Source of the DNA: Apostichopus japonicus
Lineage: Eukaryota; Echinodermata; Holothuroidea; Aspidochirotida; Stichopodidae
Direction: 5' to 3'
NCBI RefSeq assembly: GCF_037975245.1
Contig: NC_092565.1
Location: 4,277,499 to 4,341,498 of the forward strand
DNA: 64,000 nucleotides
The notes under the pieces are model-generated. The model had not been told where the DNA came from. It saw only the letters and a program-made list of their open reading frames with translations, and searched no databases. The first letter of the stretch is position 1; each line of letters opens with the position of its first letter. Shown one piece after another: positions 25,261 through 37,547 of this stretch. The translations under genes were made by a program, and so were the position numbers.

Positions 25261-27556
25261 GAAAAACTCAGCTGGGAGTTTAATTAAGCATGTACTGGCG
25301 AGTAGAGAGAAGGCTATGCATGTTTACTTCTTATGAACACCTGTGCGGCGAAGGCCGCGGTAGGTCTGTCACGAACAAAGAACAGAACAAAGAGAAACGG
25401 CTGATACTGCTGCATATATATATAGATGTTATATGAACTACTGTCTGTCTGTTATTATATAGTAATATATTTCTCTACACTTGGGAAGGTATACAGTGTT
25501 GATTTAATGAATTGGCGTTCCATAAAGTTGATTTTAACTGCATTCACGGGTATTGTTCAAGTCGTTAACTAGTTATTATCAGTATTTTCTTTATAGCCTA
25601 TATGTAGAAAGTGATAATTAATTTGGTAAATATTGGCAAGTAAATATTTGACATTTGGAAATTGGAGGACAATATTGAAGACGATGGATTGTTTAAATTG
25701 ATCATGCATTTAACGAAGCTTTATATACGATTGTGTGTGTGATATATATAGATATATAAGTCCACGTTATGAGCGTTACGTCAGACGTTGTGTGCGCTGA
25801 ATTGTATGGTAAGCGTGCGCCGATTGGGGCCAAAAATATACGATGAGGCTTGGATTTTCACAAGATACTGATTTGACAGTTATCCAAATTTTATGATCGT
25901 TTAACTGTTCAACCACCGCTTTGTGATTCCACTAAGATATGTCTCATAGGAGGATAGTCCCTAGAGTGGTGTGCGGGGAATTAGTGGACAATAAGCCACA
26001 CATTTTAGGGGGAAAGTATATACTTTTTAGGGGGAATAATACTCGCTGTGATAAACATTTTCCATTGTTTTTATTATTTTGGCCTATAGCCCATGTACAG
26101 GACACGACGTACTGTGAAAAACGTCCATACGTTGCCTTAGCATTTTTTCATCTCTCCACTTAGCCAAAACATAGATAATTTCAATATGAATTATTCTATT
26201 AAATCAAAATTATTTAAAAAAAAAAAATAAAAGAATTTTGAAGGTTCTTTCCAACCAGTAAATTATACTAAGTTTTAGACAACAGTGTTCATGACTTGAG
26301 TTATGGTATTCAAGTAAAACTGTCTCTGACGAAGTTTCTGCAACGTATCTATACTCTTTGACTAACTATTATTTCAAAATATTAAAACGATTTTTTTTCT
26401 ACAGACTGATATTTTTTTAATAATCACCTCTCTTCTGCAATTCGATTTGTGGCAGACAGCAGATCCTAAAAAATAACTTTCCATAAAGTCTTTGTTGTAG
26501 GAATCTTTTTTTCTTGATATGATCGTATATTTGAAACGATTTTTTCTGTCATATACTTACAATAAATTAATCCATCTAGTTTAATTACCAAGATTAATCA
26601 TATACGTATAAAAGGGCACTTAAAAGTATCCGTTGATGTTGTCACTTAATTTTTTTTTTATTCTCCCCCCGAACAGCTGTTTCTCCGCCGCATTCTGAAA
26701 TATAAGAATATCACAAGACAAAAGGTTTTCTTGCGCTCGCTTTTCAATAAAAGTGAAAATTCCTCATAATGAGTCATGAAACTGCAGGCAATTTCGTCGA
26801 ACATCTCCAACCCACGTCTAACGGTTAATTACAGGAAGCCATCTGGTTTGCAAGAAAGGTTAGTGCAAACACAAGTGGTTTGCCGCTACGATTGGTCTTG
26901 TTGGCTCTCTCTCTATTTCTATCTTCTCTCGCTCACTCTCTTTATGATAAGCGAATTGCCAGGCATTCTCGGGGCTGCGGCAAGCAATTTGGAGTTGTCA
27001 CCTGTCGCGGAGGACGTAGCGAGGCCGCGCCAGATTATTTGACGTTTGTCAGGCGTAATTTGAGCGCAATTGCTATAGCATCGTTTTGGGAACATCTGGT
27101 TGCCTTTCAGCAGACAAGAACTGTACGAAACGGGAATTCTTAGCGCAGAGATCCGGAGAATATAAGGACAGTGTAATATAGGTAGTTAAGAGAGAGAGAG
27201 AGAGACACGGATATGTGTTAGCCTACAAATCGTGGTGTGGGATTCTGCATAAATGGACGGACACTTGAGGTTAACTCTTATTTCTTGCCTTGATTTGAAA
27301 TAATATACTTCTCGTAGAAAACCACCGACTTTATGCTATGACTGAAAACTTTGGATAATGGTGATTAAAGATAAGGTGTGGTTTTAGACGGTATTATTTG
27401 GCTCTGTTTTTACTAAATGTATTATTACTTTGTGCGATATTTGCTGTGAAAAAAAACAGAGTGAAATGCACTGAGAAAAGCGGTTGCAGCTTTAAAGGAG
27501 AAACTGACATTTATCTTGACAAAAGTAGCCATCCCTAACTGATCAACAGGTATTTA

Positions 27557-27610
27557 ATGGAACAATTTGATCAGTCAAGGACCACCACACCGCAGGAATG
27601 TCAAAGGTGA
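27557..27610 (+). CDS. Upstream ORF before ATOH8 (18 codons incl. stop)
   Basis: ATG at 27557 opens a 17-residue reading frame ending TGA at 27608-27610. A second short one (ATG at 27598, stop 27613-27615) overlaps it. Both end before the ATOH8 start at 27714. If the transcript begins upstream of 27557 they would lower or tune translation of the main frame. The transcription start site is not visible, so this is conditional. Confidence 0.35.
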   Translation: MEQFDQSRTTTPQECQR

Positions 27611-27713
27611 AGTAAAATTATCCATAATTTCTTGTTTTACTAACGCGGTCATTTTACACGAGAGACTTATCATCAACGAGTTACATCAGGGAATTGATTT
27701 AAAAAAAAAAAAT

Positions 27714-28832
27714 ATGGAAGCGTTGACTAGCGAACTCGTTGAACGTAAAGTCACCCCCAAGAGGTCGATTAACCGTAAAAAACGTCGAAAGCAAAGAGAT
27801 CCGAAACGGTTATCGTTTAAAATCAAATTTGATGGCACTTCAGATAAACCATCAGCGTGGTCTGAAAATACTACCAGCAACCCTGAAGATACTTCACTAA
27901 CCCAACCAACGACGACGACTGGCGAAAGTGACGTTGATTCTGGAATTGAAGGGACACTAGAGAAACATGTTGTGGATTTGGCACCTCGTAGTCCAGTTAC
28001 AAATGGCCCGTCCAGTTTTATACAACCAAACTTATCGGATGACGAAAACCAGAGCGATACCGCTCTAGATCTTTCGAGAAACGGTGTCCGTGCAAAGTTA
28101 ACTCAGTCTCAAGTTGTTAGTGAGGACAACGAAATTGATGATAATCACACTAGGGGCAGCGGGAACGGTAATTTGAAAACTGACAGTGGGATGAAACGTG
28201 CGGCTACATCGAAGATAGCTTGGCAACACAAAATGTTTAAAGTTACCGATTCGCTATCTTACAACCGAAAGCGACTTAGGACCGAGAGGTTGCAGCAGAC
28301 ACATTTATTACATTCCTCATCCTCTAGTGGAACGCTGGTTCCACAAATTGAGCCTGATAGAACCTCTTTCGAACATTCAGTTACCATGGCAACATCTGGC
28401 TTACATGTTAGGCTAGGCTCACAGCCTATCATTACTCGGGCTATTGAAAAGCCATGCTTCGATGAAGAAATAAACAATAACGCTGCCGTACGCAGAACGT
28501 CCAAGAACAAGCCTGACACCTTTCAACAGCTTCCAAATGGACACAAGGGACTGAATCGGTCACGAAGAATCGTGGCGAATGCCCGTGAACGGAACCGTGT
28601 GCATACAATAAGTGCAGCATTCGAAGGCTTACGTCGAGCTGTGCCCTGTTATTCACATAATCAAAAGTTATCTAAGCTCGCCATCTTGAGAATCGCCTGC
28701 AGTTATATCTTAGCGCTGGCAAATTTAGCGGATCTTGATTACAGTCCAAGTCAGAACAAGCTGTCTTTCAGTGAATGTGTGGATCTTTGCACAATGACAT
28801 TACAAGCGGAAGGTCGATCAAAGAGGAAAAAG
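27714..28832 (+). CDS. ATOH8: ATOH8 (Net family bHLH transcription factor), first coding exon
   Basis: This 373-codon exon encodes nearly the whole protein. The bHLH domain is at about residues 284-340: basic region RRIVANARERNRVHTISAAF, loop, then LSKLAILRIACSYILALANL. The following LSFSECVDLCTMTLQAEGR block is diagnostic of ATOH8. N-terminal features are a basic cluster at residues 16-33 (likely nuclear localisation), acidic/Ser-Thr-rich linkers, and TALDLSRN at 116-123 resembling a CtBP-type PxDLS motif. The start ATG at 27714 has A at -3 and G at +4 and directly follows a 12-A tract; the frame is open further upstream but has no earlier ATG. The donor AAAAAG|GTGGGT ends the exon at 28832, right after GRSKRKK. 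In human ATOH8 the coding sequence also ends within a few residues of this point, so the remaining exon should encode only a short tail; I did not find it. ATOH8 is a nuclear E-box regulator of differentiation. Confidence 0.92.
28380..28393. promoter_or_regulatory. Perfect X-box-like palindrome inside ATOH8 coding sequence
   Basis: GTTACCATGGCAAC matches RYYNYY-N2-RRNRAC. It lies in codons for the segment SVTMAT. It may be coincidental coding sequence; recorded because the motif is a complete match. Confidence 0.25.
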
Positions 28833-29632
28833 GTGGGTAACGTTTCTTCCTTTTTTCTTCTTCTTTTTTTGCATTTCTTCTGTTCTTTGTCTTCCAATCT
28901 TTGAATTTCTTTCACATTAATTTGACAGGGACAGTTTCATATATATTTATTTGTAGTTCATATACATGTTATTTACCTCGTGAATCTCAAATTTACAGCC
29001 GTTTATATCATAGACTAGTCCAAATCTCCCATAATCTTATAAAACTGGTGATTCTGTGGTCATTGTTTCATTAACCTCAGTAAACTTTGAATATCGTAAT
29101 ACAAGTAAGTTTGAATATCGTAATACAAAAAAGTTGGATCGTTAATCAACATATTCATCAGCCTCAATCAGGTTACACATAATGCGCCCTATGGCATATG
29201 CGGGCAGTTTCCAACACACGGTATACTGCCCTCGGAAGTTGAAAGTCGAAAGTTGTAAAGCTGAGGGTGCAACCTGCTAATTTATTCCCAAAGTCTTTGA
29301 CAGGGACACGGCATACTGGACAATTCAGTGCCTCGATCAGGAAACTTCAATGGGTAACAACTAACAAAAGTAACAAATTGTTCGTGACCTGCGTGACCTT
29401 GATTTGTTTGTAATGTACTTCGTCATGTTAATGGAGGATAACCATTATAGCATGGCCACTCTAAGGAAACTGGTCACTGATGCTCAGATTTTAACATGCA
29501 AATTGACTGAATCCCTCAACTAACATTTTGACTACCGTTTAGCAAGTTGTAATATTCTCAAGTTTGGGGCAGAATTGATGACATTTTAAGAAGCAGATCC
29601 AAGAAAGATGTCAAGAAAGAAAATGTTAGTTT

Positions 29633-29662
29633 CAATATATATATATATATATTTTTTATTTT

Positions 29663-29730
<68 letters not shown>

Positions 29731-29734
29731 TTAT

Positions 29735-29784
<50 letters not shown>
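29633..29784. repeat. (TA)n microsatellite, ~150 bp
   Basis: Long alternating TA runs interrupted by TTTTTATTTTTATTT and TTTATTTATTTT. The translation is only I/Y repeats. Confidence 0.9.
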
Positions 29785-29801
<17 letters not shown>

Positions 29802-32382
29802 GATTATCTCTAGAGATCTTTAGAGATCTATCCGTTCGGGATTTTCAAACTCATTACAATTTCAAATATCATCCTCATTAAATGTATTTTCTTCAAACAA
29901 TGCGCAAATAGTACAGCACATATATATTAATTTCTAACTGTAGGCCAAAATTAGACAGCGATGATGCCAGGTATATGAAAGAAAAAAAAAACCCAGTACA
30001 CTTCATTTAGGTTTGCTGTCCATAAAATGATTCCGTTGTAAATCAATATTATGTACACTTTGTACATTGATTCTTCCAAGGAATAAAAATAGACAATTTC
30101 GTCGACCACTTACGGCATCGTTTTTCAATTGCTATACATTTAGTCGCTTCAAGCAACAACCAGCTGGCGATGGGCCTATTATAGGTATGGTAGAACATGC
30201 GTGCCATTATTATATCATATTATACTCGTTACTTATACTTTTTTTTCTTCGCATTCATATATATAAACCAACCCAGCTGAGTATGTCAAATATCAAGCCC
30301 GAGGGTTACTGATCCCTCGAATATTAAGTTACAGAATCGAGGCGGCATTTTGAACCGCGGAATTTGAAACATCTCTCGACAGGTCTCGAGAGAGGTGGGT
30401 TACCTATCAACATATCCATATCGTACTAAGATGATGGGTGACAAATGCTAAAGAGATTTCACTCTAGTGTCTAACTTACACATCATGAAACAGTCTTCGG
30501 TAAAAAACGTCAGGTTGTAAGCCTCCTATCATGCCGACTTGGTGAGCCTAAGGGCAATCAAAGGTTATTTTTCCCCCGAACAGTTCTAGCGTTCTAGAGC
30601 AGAAACCGCTAAACAATCGACATGTTTAGCAAAAAATTGCGGAACATAATACTACTATGTATTTTGGCGCCGATACTCACCACCGGTGATTTTTGACCTG
30701 TTAGATCCAATGTGATTTTAATTATGCCACGATATGCATTTATACACTAGCATCCTAAATTCCTAATACCCCTTGCAGTGAAGCCTGGATGGTCGCTCAC
30801 CGTTGGGCTACTATACATAAGGTTGTATGTATTTATATATTGTGTGTCTACATACGTAATCAAAACGTTGTTCGGGATAGTTGCTCGAATCCATATACAC
30901 CCTTTTTAGGCTTTCCCAAAATATCTCGCCGACTTGTTCATGGGTCCGCATCATATATCACATTATAGGCCTGCCTGAGTTTTCGTCCGCAGTTTGCACT
31001 TATTACACTCTTTTCATTAAGTTAATACATTGTGGTAATTAGTTCAACTCATGCAAACATTACCGTAAATCCCCAGACTAAGAAATGAGGTTATGGAATT
31101 CAATTATGAATGATTTATTAATACACAATTAATTTAATACGTTACCTAGTTTAAAGGGAATCATGTCATCAATTTGGAAAATTAAAAAAAAAAGGTGAGA
31201 ATAAAACAAAACAAATATCATGATTAGTTTCGAAATTATTGACGAGAGTCTCATTAGACATTGCATATATGTTATACATTGTATATGTGAGTTAGACTGT
31301 AATTGACGAGCCTCAGATGTTTAAAGCGACATTCCCCTTAAATTAATTAAGTTGAATAGAAATACAAACCGGACTGACTGAAGTACTTTTTAACAGTCTA
31401 CATATTTATCTACAACATATCAAAGCTAATTTATGCCCAATAGTGAAGAATATGTTCCAGTTGCACATGTGACCTAGTACTATAGGTCCATTATGTTTAT
31501 GAACCAACATTTGACAAAAACCTTTTTAAGAACCAGCATCAGTTTACAAGAAATGAACGATACGGCAAAAAAACAACAGTGGTTCAATGATGTCATATTT
31601 ATACTTGCTCGAGCCTCCAGTCTTGTCAGTAAACTCATATTATGTTCCATATGGTATAATAGATTACGATGTTTTTTACCTCCTCAACTGTTGAATATGG
31701 GAGGGGAGAGGAGGGGATTGAATTTCATCACTATCATGTAGAAGTCATTCATGACTTCTCCTTTAGTGTTGAATCGAGTCATTTACATATATATAGGTCA
31801 ATTTAATTTTCTGACTCGAGTCAAAGTAAAGTTTGCTTCTTTAGTCCCTATTTCTTTTTAGGAGGAAGAACTTTAGAAAATAGTTTATTCAAGTCTTTGA
31901 AAACTGGTTTACATTTGTGTCATACCTCGCTTCATTTACATTGATTTCTACACGTGACCTTATACACGTATATATATATATATATATATCAGTGTTAAAA
32001 GGTAATTACACATGTTTACATTTACGTCGTAACCCATATAGATCTAAACGCCGTTAGTGTGATTTTTACTGCCGTTGACAAAGCAAAAAAAAAAAAGTGG
32101 GGGGGGGGGTGGAAGAGAGACGTCTGCAAATAAGCATTTGTCAATAAAGAAATAACTGAAGCACAGGTAACTGGCGTCAGTATCACTGTCAATTATATGG
32201 CGTTGTACTACCTGCATACAAACAAGGTTTTAATAAAACGAGAACACCAATGATATTATACTGCTTCGGTGACATGCACTCATTCTTGTTGTCTATATGT
32301 GCACGAGCCCAAACTTATCAAATCAATACCACTTGACATTTATACAAGTTTGCGCATATATAGGACTACATATGCATGTTCG

Positions 32383-32432
<50 letters not shown>

Positions 32433-32585
32433 CTATATATATATATAGGCTATATATATATACATATATACATATATATATATATTATATATATATTATA
32501 TATATATAAATATATTATATATATATATATATAGATATACATATATGTATATATACATATATATATATATGTATATATATATATT

Positions 32586-32616
<31 letters not shown>

Positions 32617-32692
32617 ATGTAGACATATATATACATATATGTATATATACATATATATACACATACATATATATACACATACATATATATAT
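32383..32692. repeat. Complex (TA)n/(TATG)n microsatellite, ~310 bp
   Basis: TA runs are broken by GGC (twice), ATAC and ATGT units. Much of it is self-complementary. Confidence 0.9.
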
Positions 32693-34332
32693 AGACGCTG
32701 ATTCGCACTTTTTACCAATTTTATCAGTTACGTTGAAAGATCTTGAGTCCTCTTGTAAGAGGTCGTCATAACATTGAGCAACCAATTATGCTTAAAAAAG
32801 ACAAAAAAAGACTGGTTAGTTAACAAGTTTGTAGAGTTCTTATAAATGACGGGTTATCATGGTAATTCAGAGAAAAGTTTTCCTTCAAGTTAAGAAATAC
32901 ATAATGATATACAGGTTTAGCACGAGAACTGAGGACCATCAAATATTCATACGGGTCGAAAATCTGAGGTGTTTCATTTCTTAGAACAATATGCTGGTTT
33001 CTCCACTCATCATATGGTTACTTTGTACGGGACAGCACGTTCTATTTCGTTTTGTTTTTAAAAAGAAAAAAGAAAATAGGGGAAAGAGAAATGAGTAAGA
33101 TACAAAATTATAAGAATGTGTGCGTAAGAGATGAGGTGGAGAAGGGGGTAGGTCTGGAGGGTTATGTTTCGTTTGATGTTCGGGTTTTCAAGGGATTCCG
33201 CATTAAAATATGCCAAACGCCAGGAATGATCCTTTAAGGCTTAAACTGACGATGACTCAGAAACACAACCCTGCATGATAACAGTCTACAAACTTGTCAA
33301 ATTTAATTTTAATAAATTAAGTACCCCTTTTAACTCCATTCAATTCTTTGAAGATTAAAAAAAAACAAAAAAAAACAACATAAACCCAAAACATAATTAC
33401 GATACAGTTTCCTATATGAGTCATATATACTTGCGTAGACCCAGATAGAAAGCCGGACTGCATTGCTGCTTATTTATATATATGTATAATTTATATAGAC
33501 TTTTAGAACATTTTGAGCCATGCCTGCCTGATGGTTCTGATCTAAAACCATTTGACGACAACGACGATGGATATACGGGATGTCATTTCCTGGTCTTTCA
33601 CTTAAGTCTGTGTAACAGCTGCTGCCTGTTCAAATCCAACTCAAGATGTGTCATTTTACCGCCGTTGCGTTTACCATTCCAATTTAATGAATACTTTGCC
33701 CATTAACCAACCAACCACGGGATGACGCGTGTTGGCAACCAGCTGCTCTATGTAAAGTGGTTGTGTGTATAGGGTACACGTTGTAACACAGTTCGTGATT
33801 TAGCGACGGGATTTACGGGATCCCACCCCCTGCAGATGAACATTATTCCATTAACCCCATCCCCTCGATCTCACAACCCCCCCCCCCTCCCAAAAAAAAA
33901 AATCACGGTAAGCTAAAAAACATAAACGTGAAAATATTTCAGCAAAAATTCGTTCTTGATACACCAAAATGCGCGCATGTACATTCGGCTTTAAACCCCA
34001 TCCCCTGACACGCGAAACACGATGGGGATACATTTTAGAAGATTTATGATTATTTTCGACATTATCGGTAATTTATGTAACGTGTATGACACAAATCAGA
34101 ATATACGCATGTCATCCGTATATGACGTTGTATTTATCATACTATTCTTTATAAAACGACCGATTTTGCCTCGTCCTGAATTTGTATTTTTGCCAATCGC
34201 CGAGAAAATGGATTTGTACAGAAAAAAAGGCGGTATTCTCACGAGAAATCATGAACGTTAAAATAGAAACTGGAATGCTGAGAATAGCTACAAGCGATCA
34301 TTGATCATTTTCTTTCGAATCCTGACATTTAC

Positions 34333-34495
34333 CTCGTCTACTAGATTTGCCGTCGCTTATGAATTTTCTTACATCCTCTGCAAGCAGCTGCTTCCCATCA
34401 ACTATCGCGGCTGTGCTCGGCGTTTCCTGTTCTGAAGGCGAAATCCTTGCCATATGATAAACTCGCCACCGCGACGAAATATCATACATTAACAT
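34333..34495 (-). CDS. Candidate orphan coding exon (unrecognised)
   Basis: From the ATG at 34495 the frame runs 54 codons to a plausible donor (CGAG|GTAAAT) at 34333. The translation (for example SRWRVYHMARISPSEQETPS, then IVDGKQLLAEDVRKFISDG) has balanced composition and CpG-containing codons, unlike the I/F/Y/K-rich noise ORFs around it. I recognise no family, find no partner exon, and the upstream poly-T stretch lacks a clear acceptor. It could be a first exon, a pseudogene fragment or chance. Confidence 0.22.
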
Positions 34496-35568
34496 TGTTT
34501 TTTTTTGGTTTTTCTTGTATAATATATATAAATATGTGAAGGTGTATGTGAAAGTCTGTGAAATGCAATCCTGATCCACTTAGGCATCTGGCTACCGGGG
34601 GTTGTGTCTATATACCGACAAGTGTTTCTAATGAATATTTAACTGTTTCAATGAATTATGAAAAAAAGGGAAAGAGAAAAAAGGGAAAGCTATTTCCTGC
34701 TGTTATAAATATACCAAGGATCTGAACGTTCTGTTTGTGTCGATAACCATACTCCATATCCATTCTATGCGTCATAGATTTTCTCAAACACGAAAATACT
34801 TCGGGAACATTAAAATATTTTTAAAAAAAATTGGAGGGAAAGTATCTTGATGTAGCAAAACTACCAAAGTGTGCTAGTTTCCTGCACATGATAGCCTATA
34901 ATCAACTTCTCGTTGCAACATTTTCGTACTGTATAGGGCATGATCCCGACAGCCTTCACATCATTCGACAATGTGATGATTGTAATGAGCTACCGTACTT
35001 GCTTAAACAACTTAGATCAATATGCACGGTTTCGCAACTAAAGCTATAACTTAACTATACAAGCATATCCTCCTATTGCGATTAATCATTCCAAACATCT
35101 GCCTTTTGATAACAAACAAAAAAACATATACTACTACGAATGTCTTCAAAAAAGTTTACTCGAAGCCTAAAGCCAACTACTGTTTTACATGGAATATTTT
35201 AATCTAGGCTCACATTTTACATCAATCATAACGTAAACTATATGCACGGTCAAAAATGTCACCGAATAAGCATCCCGTAGTACATAAAGCGGACGGACGG
35301 ACGGATAATTCTCGATTTCATTGTCGAAACATTGCAAGTCGGTGCTCATTATTCTTACTTATGATTTTCAGCGAGGCTCTCTCGCAGCTGTGTTCTTCTT
35401 GTGATTGCCTAGTCATTCCACAGAATTAGTCTGTCAACCTCATACGGTACCCCCGAGGCAGTTAAAGGGGTGTATTAATATTAATTGCACCAAACAGAGT
35501 GCATTCACATATGAACTGAGTAAACGCCCGCTCTTACGTCTGAAAACATCTGTCGACGGAAAAAACTC

Positions 35569-35582
35569 GTTGCTATGGTTAC
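35569..35582. promoter_or_regulatory. X-box-like motif (one mismatch)
   Basis: GTTGCTATGGTTAC has a full left half-site and one mismatch in the right half-site. About 170 bp further, at 35743-35755, is GCGCCATGGTAAC with a good right half-site. The cluster lies between the two orphan-exon candidates. Confidence 0.25.
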
Positions 35583-36522
35583 TAATTGTTTCCCGCGCTT
35601 TGGTGTTTGGGGGGAAGAACATCAGAACAAAAGAGATCCAACAAACTCGTGCAAGCTTGAGACTTACATAAACATAAGCAACAAGAAAAAGAAAAAATGT
35701 AAAAAAGAATAAAAAACAAAGATTTTGTTGCAATGATTGGATTGCGCCATGGTAACGCGATAGAAGGGGAAAACATCTATCGATGATATAATGATTGAAA
35801 AATGAGTGAAGAAACTTAGAAATAGAAGATTTTAAAAAGAAACAACCTTGGAAATAGCCTGTAGCTCGATTTTAAAATTTTGGTACTTAATATTGGTAAA
35901 CTTACTTTGTGTATGTTGTGTGGAGAAGGCCCATTATGCTAAGGTTTTTTGGTATTACATTACATACATAGTCACAATGAACACATTTTTTTAGACCATG
36001 TTTTTTAAGATGACAGTTTTTACGCCTTTGAATGCAGACGGCTTTGGGCATAAAGTAACACTTTTTTTTTTAATATAACTTTTGATACGTTCGTTCGAAA
36101 CTGTTAGAAAACAACCTTTTCCTTTATCACTTTTAATTATTGAAAAATTACCCTTTAAAAAAAGAAATTAATTAGGGCAGTTCCTCAGACACAACACAAA
36201 ACTCAATCAATTTGTAACTTCTAACTTAATGACCCTTATTGACATTTTATCTCAAAGGTTTCATTTAACTTTAAAGAGCAAAATACAATTGTTTTCCTTT
36301 CTATTCATTGCAACGGTAAATCATGGACCGTAATGATAATTTTGTTTTCATTTTTCTTTTCCATTTTCTTTTCTTTCTCTTGTAGTCACATGACTAACCG
36401 CCATCGAAGTGATCCATAAGAAGAGCAGCAGGGACATTTTCATCCAAGATATCAGAGAAGGCTGGGGTGGGGGAGGGGGAGGGGTGGTTGGGTAAGGGTT
36501 GAGTGGATTCTGTCTCACACAG

Positions 36523-36699
36523 TTATGGTCAGTAAACAGAAGCTCGAAAGTGGCTGATATGATGGTTACCGGAAGCAAATCTTCTTACGTAACCATGGAC
36601 GTAGCCAGAAAGACGGAGACTGCGAAAAGGGGTCTAAAACCAACCGCTGACAAATCTATTTCCCTCCGACAGAAAGTGGTATCGTCCTGGAGTCATTGA
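36523..36699 (+). CDS. Candidate terminal exon (unrecognised, 58 aa)
   Basis: A good acceptor (TGTCTCACACAG|) is followed by an open frame ending TGA at 36697-36699. The translation contains SSYVTMDVARKTETAKRGLK and SISLRQKVVSSWSH. Codon choice looks coding (GAC, GCC, ACC, CTC, CGA), in contrast to the surrounding AT-rich DNA. No upstream exon or polyadenylation signal was identified and I do not recognise the family. It may be the 3' end of a small gene or a remnant. Confidence 0.28.
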   Translation, partial: LWSVNRSSKVADMMVTGSKSSYVTMDVARKTETAKRGLKPTADKSISLRQKVVSSWSH

Positions 36700-37523
36700 A
36701 TAATACCACGCTGAGCTACATATGTCAACGAATTTACACTATTATGGATGTAACGGTGAACAATCTTTTAAATACATTGTGTTTTAATTAGTTTCGTGGT
36801 GTGCAAACACATTGGGGGAAAATGCAGTGAGAAGAACGAGCCAAAAAAAAAAGCCGCACTCTTACTGACTACAGGTCCTACTTGGCAGGGAGAACAAACT
36901 GTTGGCATAGGAGGTCGGAAGGGGGATCTTGTACAGAACAGGTTGCTATATATACACTTCTTTTGATGATTGAATGCCGAAGAGAACAGTTCGGATTGCG
37001 TTGAAACCATTGTAAAAATTTTGCCAAGAAATACTCGACATGAGTCATAAGGTTTGGTCGTTTTTTTGGCTTGCTTACGTTTGTGCACAAATGTGAAATT
37101 TTCTTTTCTTAGGTTGATCATATTTAGTTACGAATTTTCCATTTTTTTATTAGTCAAATGATATATATATATCTTGTACTTAAAAACATTTAATTTTAAC
37201 TGCAATAAGAACACCTTGAGTTATTGAATTTTCAGTCCAACAATGCTTTTAATTTTTTTTTATACAAAGCAAATTAAAAGGCTTAGCCTATACTAACCGT
37301 ATGACTGTTGATCATGGAAATCAGTAAAATTGCAATATCTAAAAGAAACTAAATTTCGGTGATTGCGAAGAAATTACACGTAGGCTAAATTTACAAGAGC
37401 CTTAATAAAGCACAAAGGGCAAATATACGACACCATATGATACAATATTTTATTTTTATTTTTTTTATAGAACAATATTTTCTACGTGTTAGAAACGTTT
37501 TGTTTGTAGTGAATTGCAGGAAA

Positions 37524-37547
37524 GGGGAGGGGTCGGGTCGGGTGGGG
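37524..37547 (+). repeat. G-quadruplex-like tract
   Basis: Five G-runs of 3-4 bases separated by 1-2 bases (GGGGAGGGGTCGGGTCGGG then TGGGG). A second G-rich tandem, GGTGTAAGGG repeated three times, lies at about 37698-37729. Confidence 0.55.

Larger units (their letters stand above)
14137..27556. other. Intergenic region between divergent Not and ATOH8
   Basis: No convincing protein-coding gene was found. ORFs near 16945-17142, 17288-17569 and 23846-24175 resemble no family I know and lack supporting splice context. The region is rich in short transposons and satellites (listed separately) between 18.5 and 22.4 kb, and in CT/GA microsatellites near 25.0-25.3 kb. The last 1-2 kb before 27.5 kb should contain the ATOH8 promoter and 5' UTR; E-box cores CATCTG occur at about 26839 and 27092. 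Confidence 0.6.

Noticed and set aside
26880-27143. ORF with a signal-peptide-like start (LVLLALSLFLSSLA) upstream of ATOH8
   Set aside because: It begins at a TTG, not ATG, and the hydrophobic run comes from a CT-rich microsatellite; no homology recognised.
27567-27713. N-terminal extension of the ATOH8 frame
   Set aside because: The frame is open but contains no ATG; the first in-frame ATG with good context is 27714.
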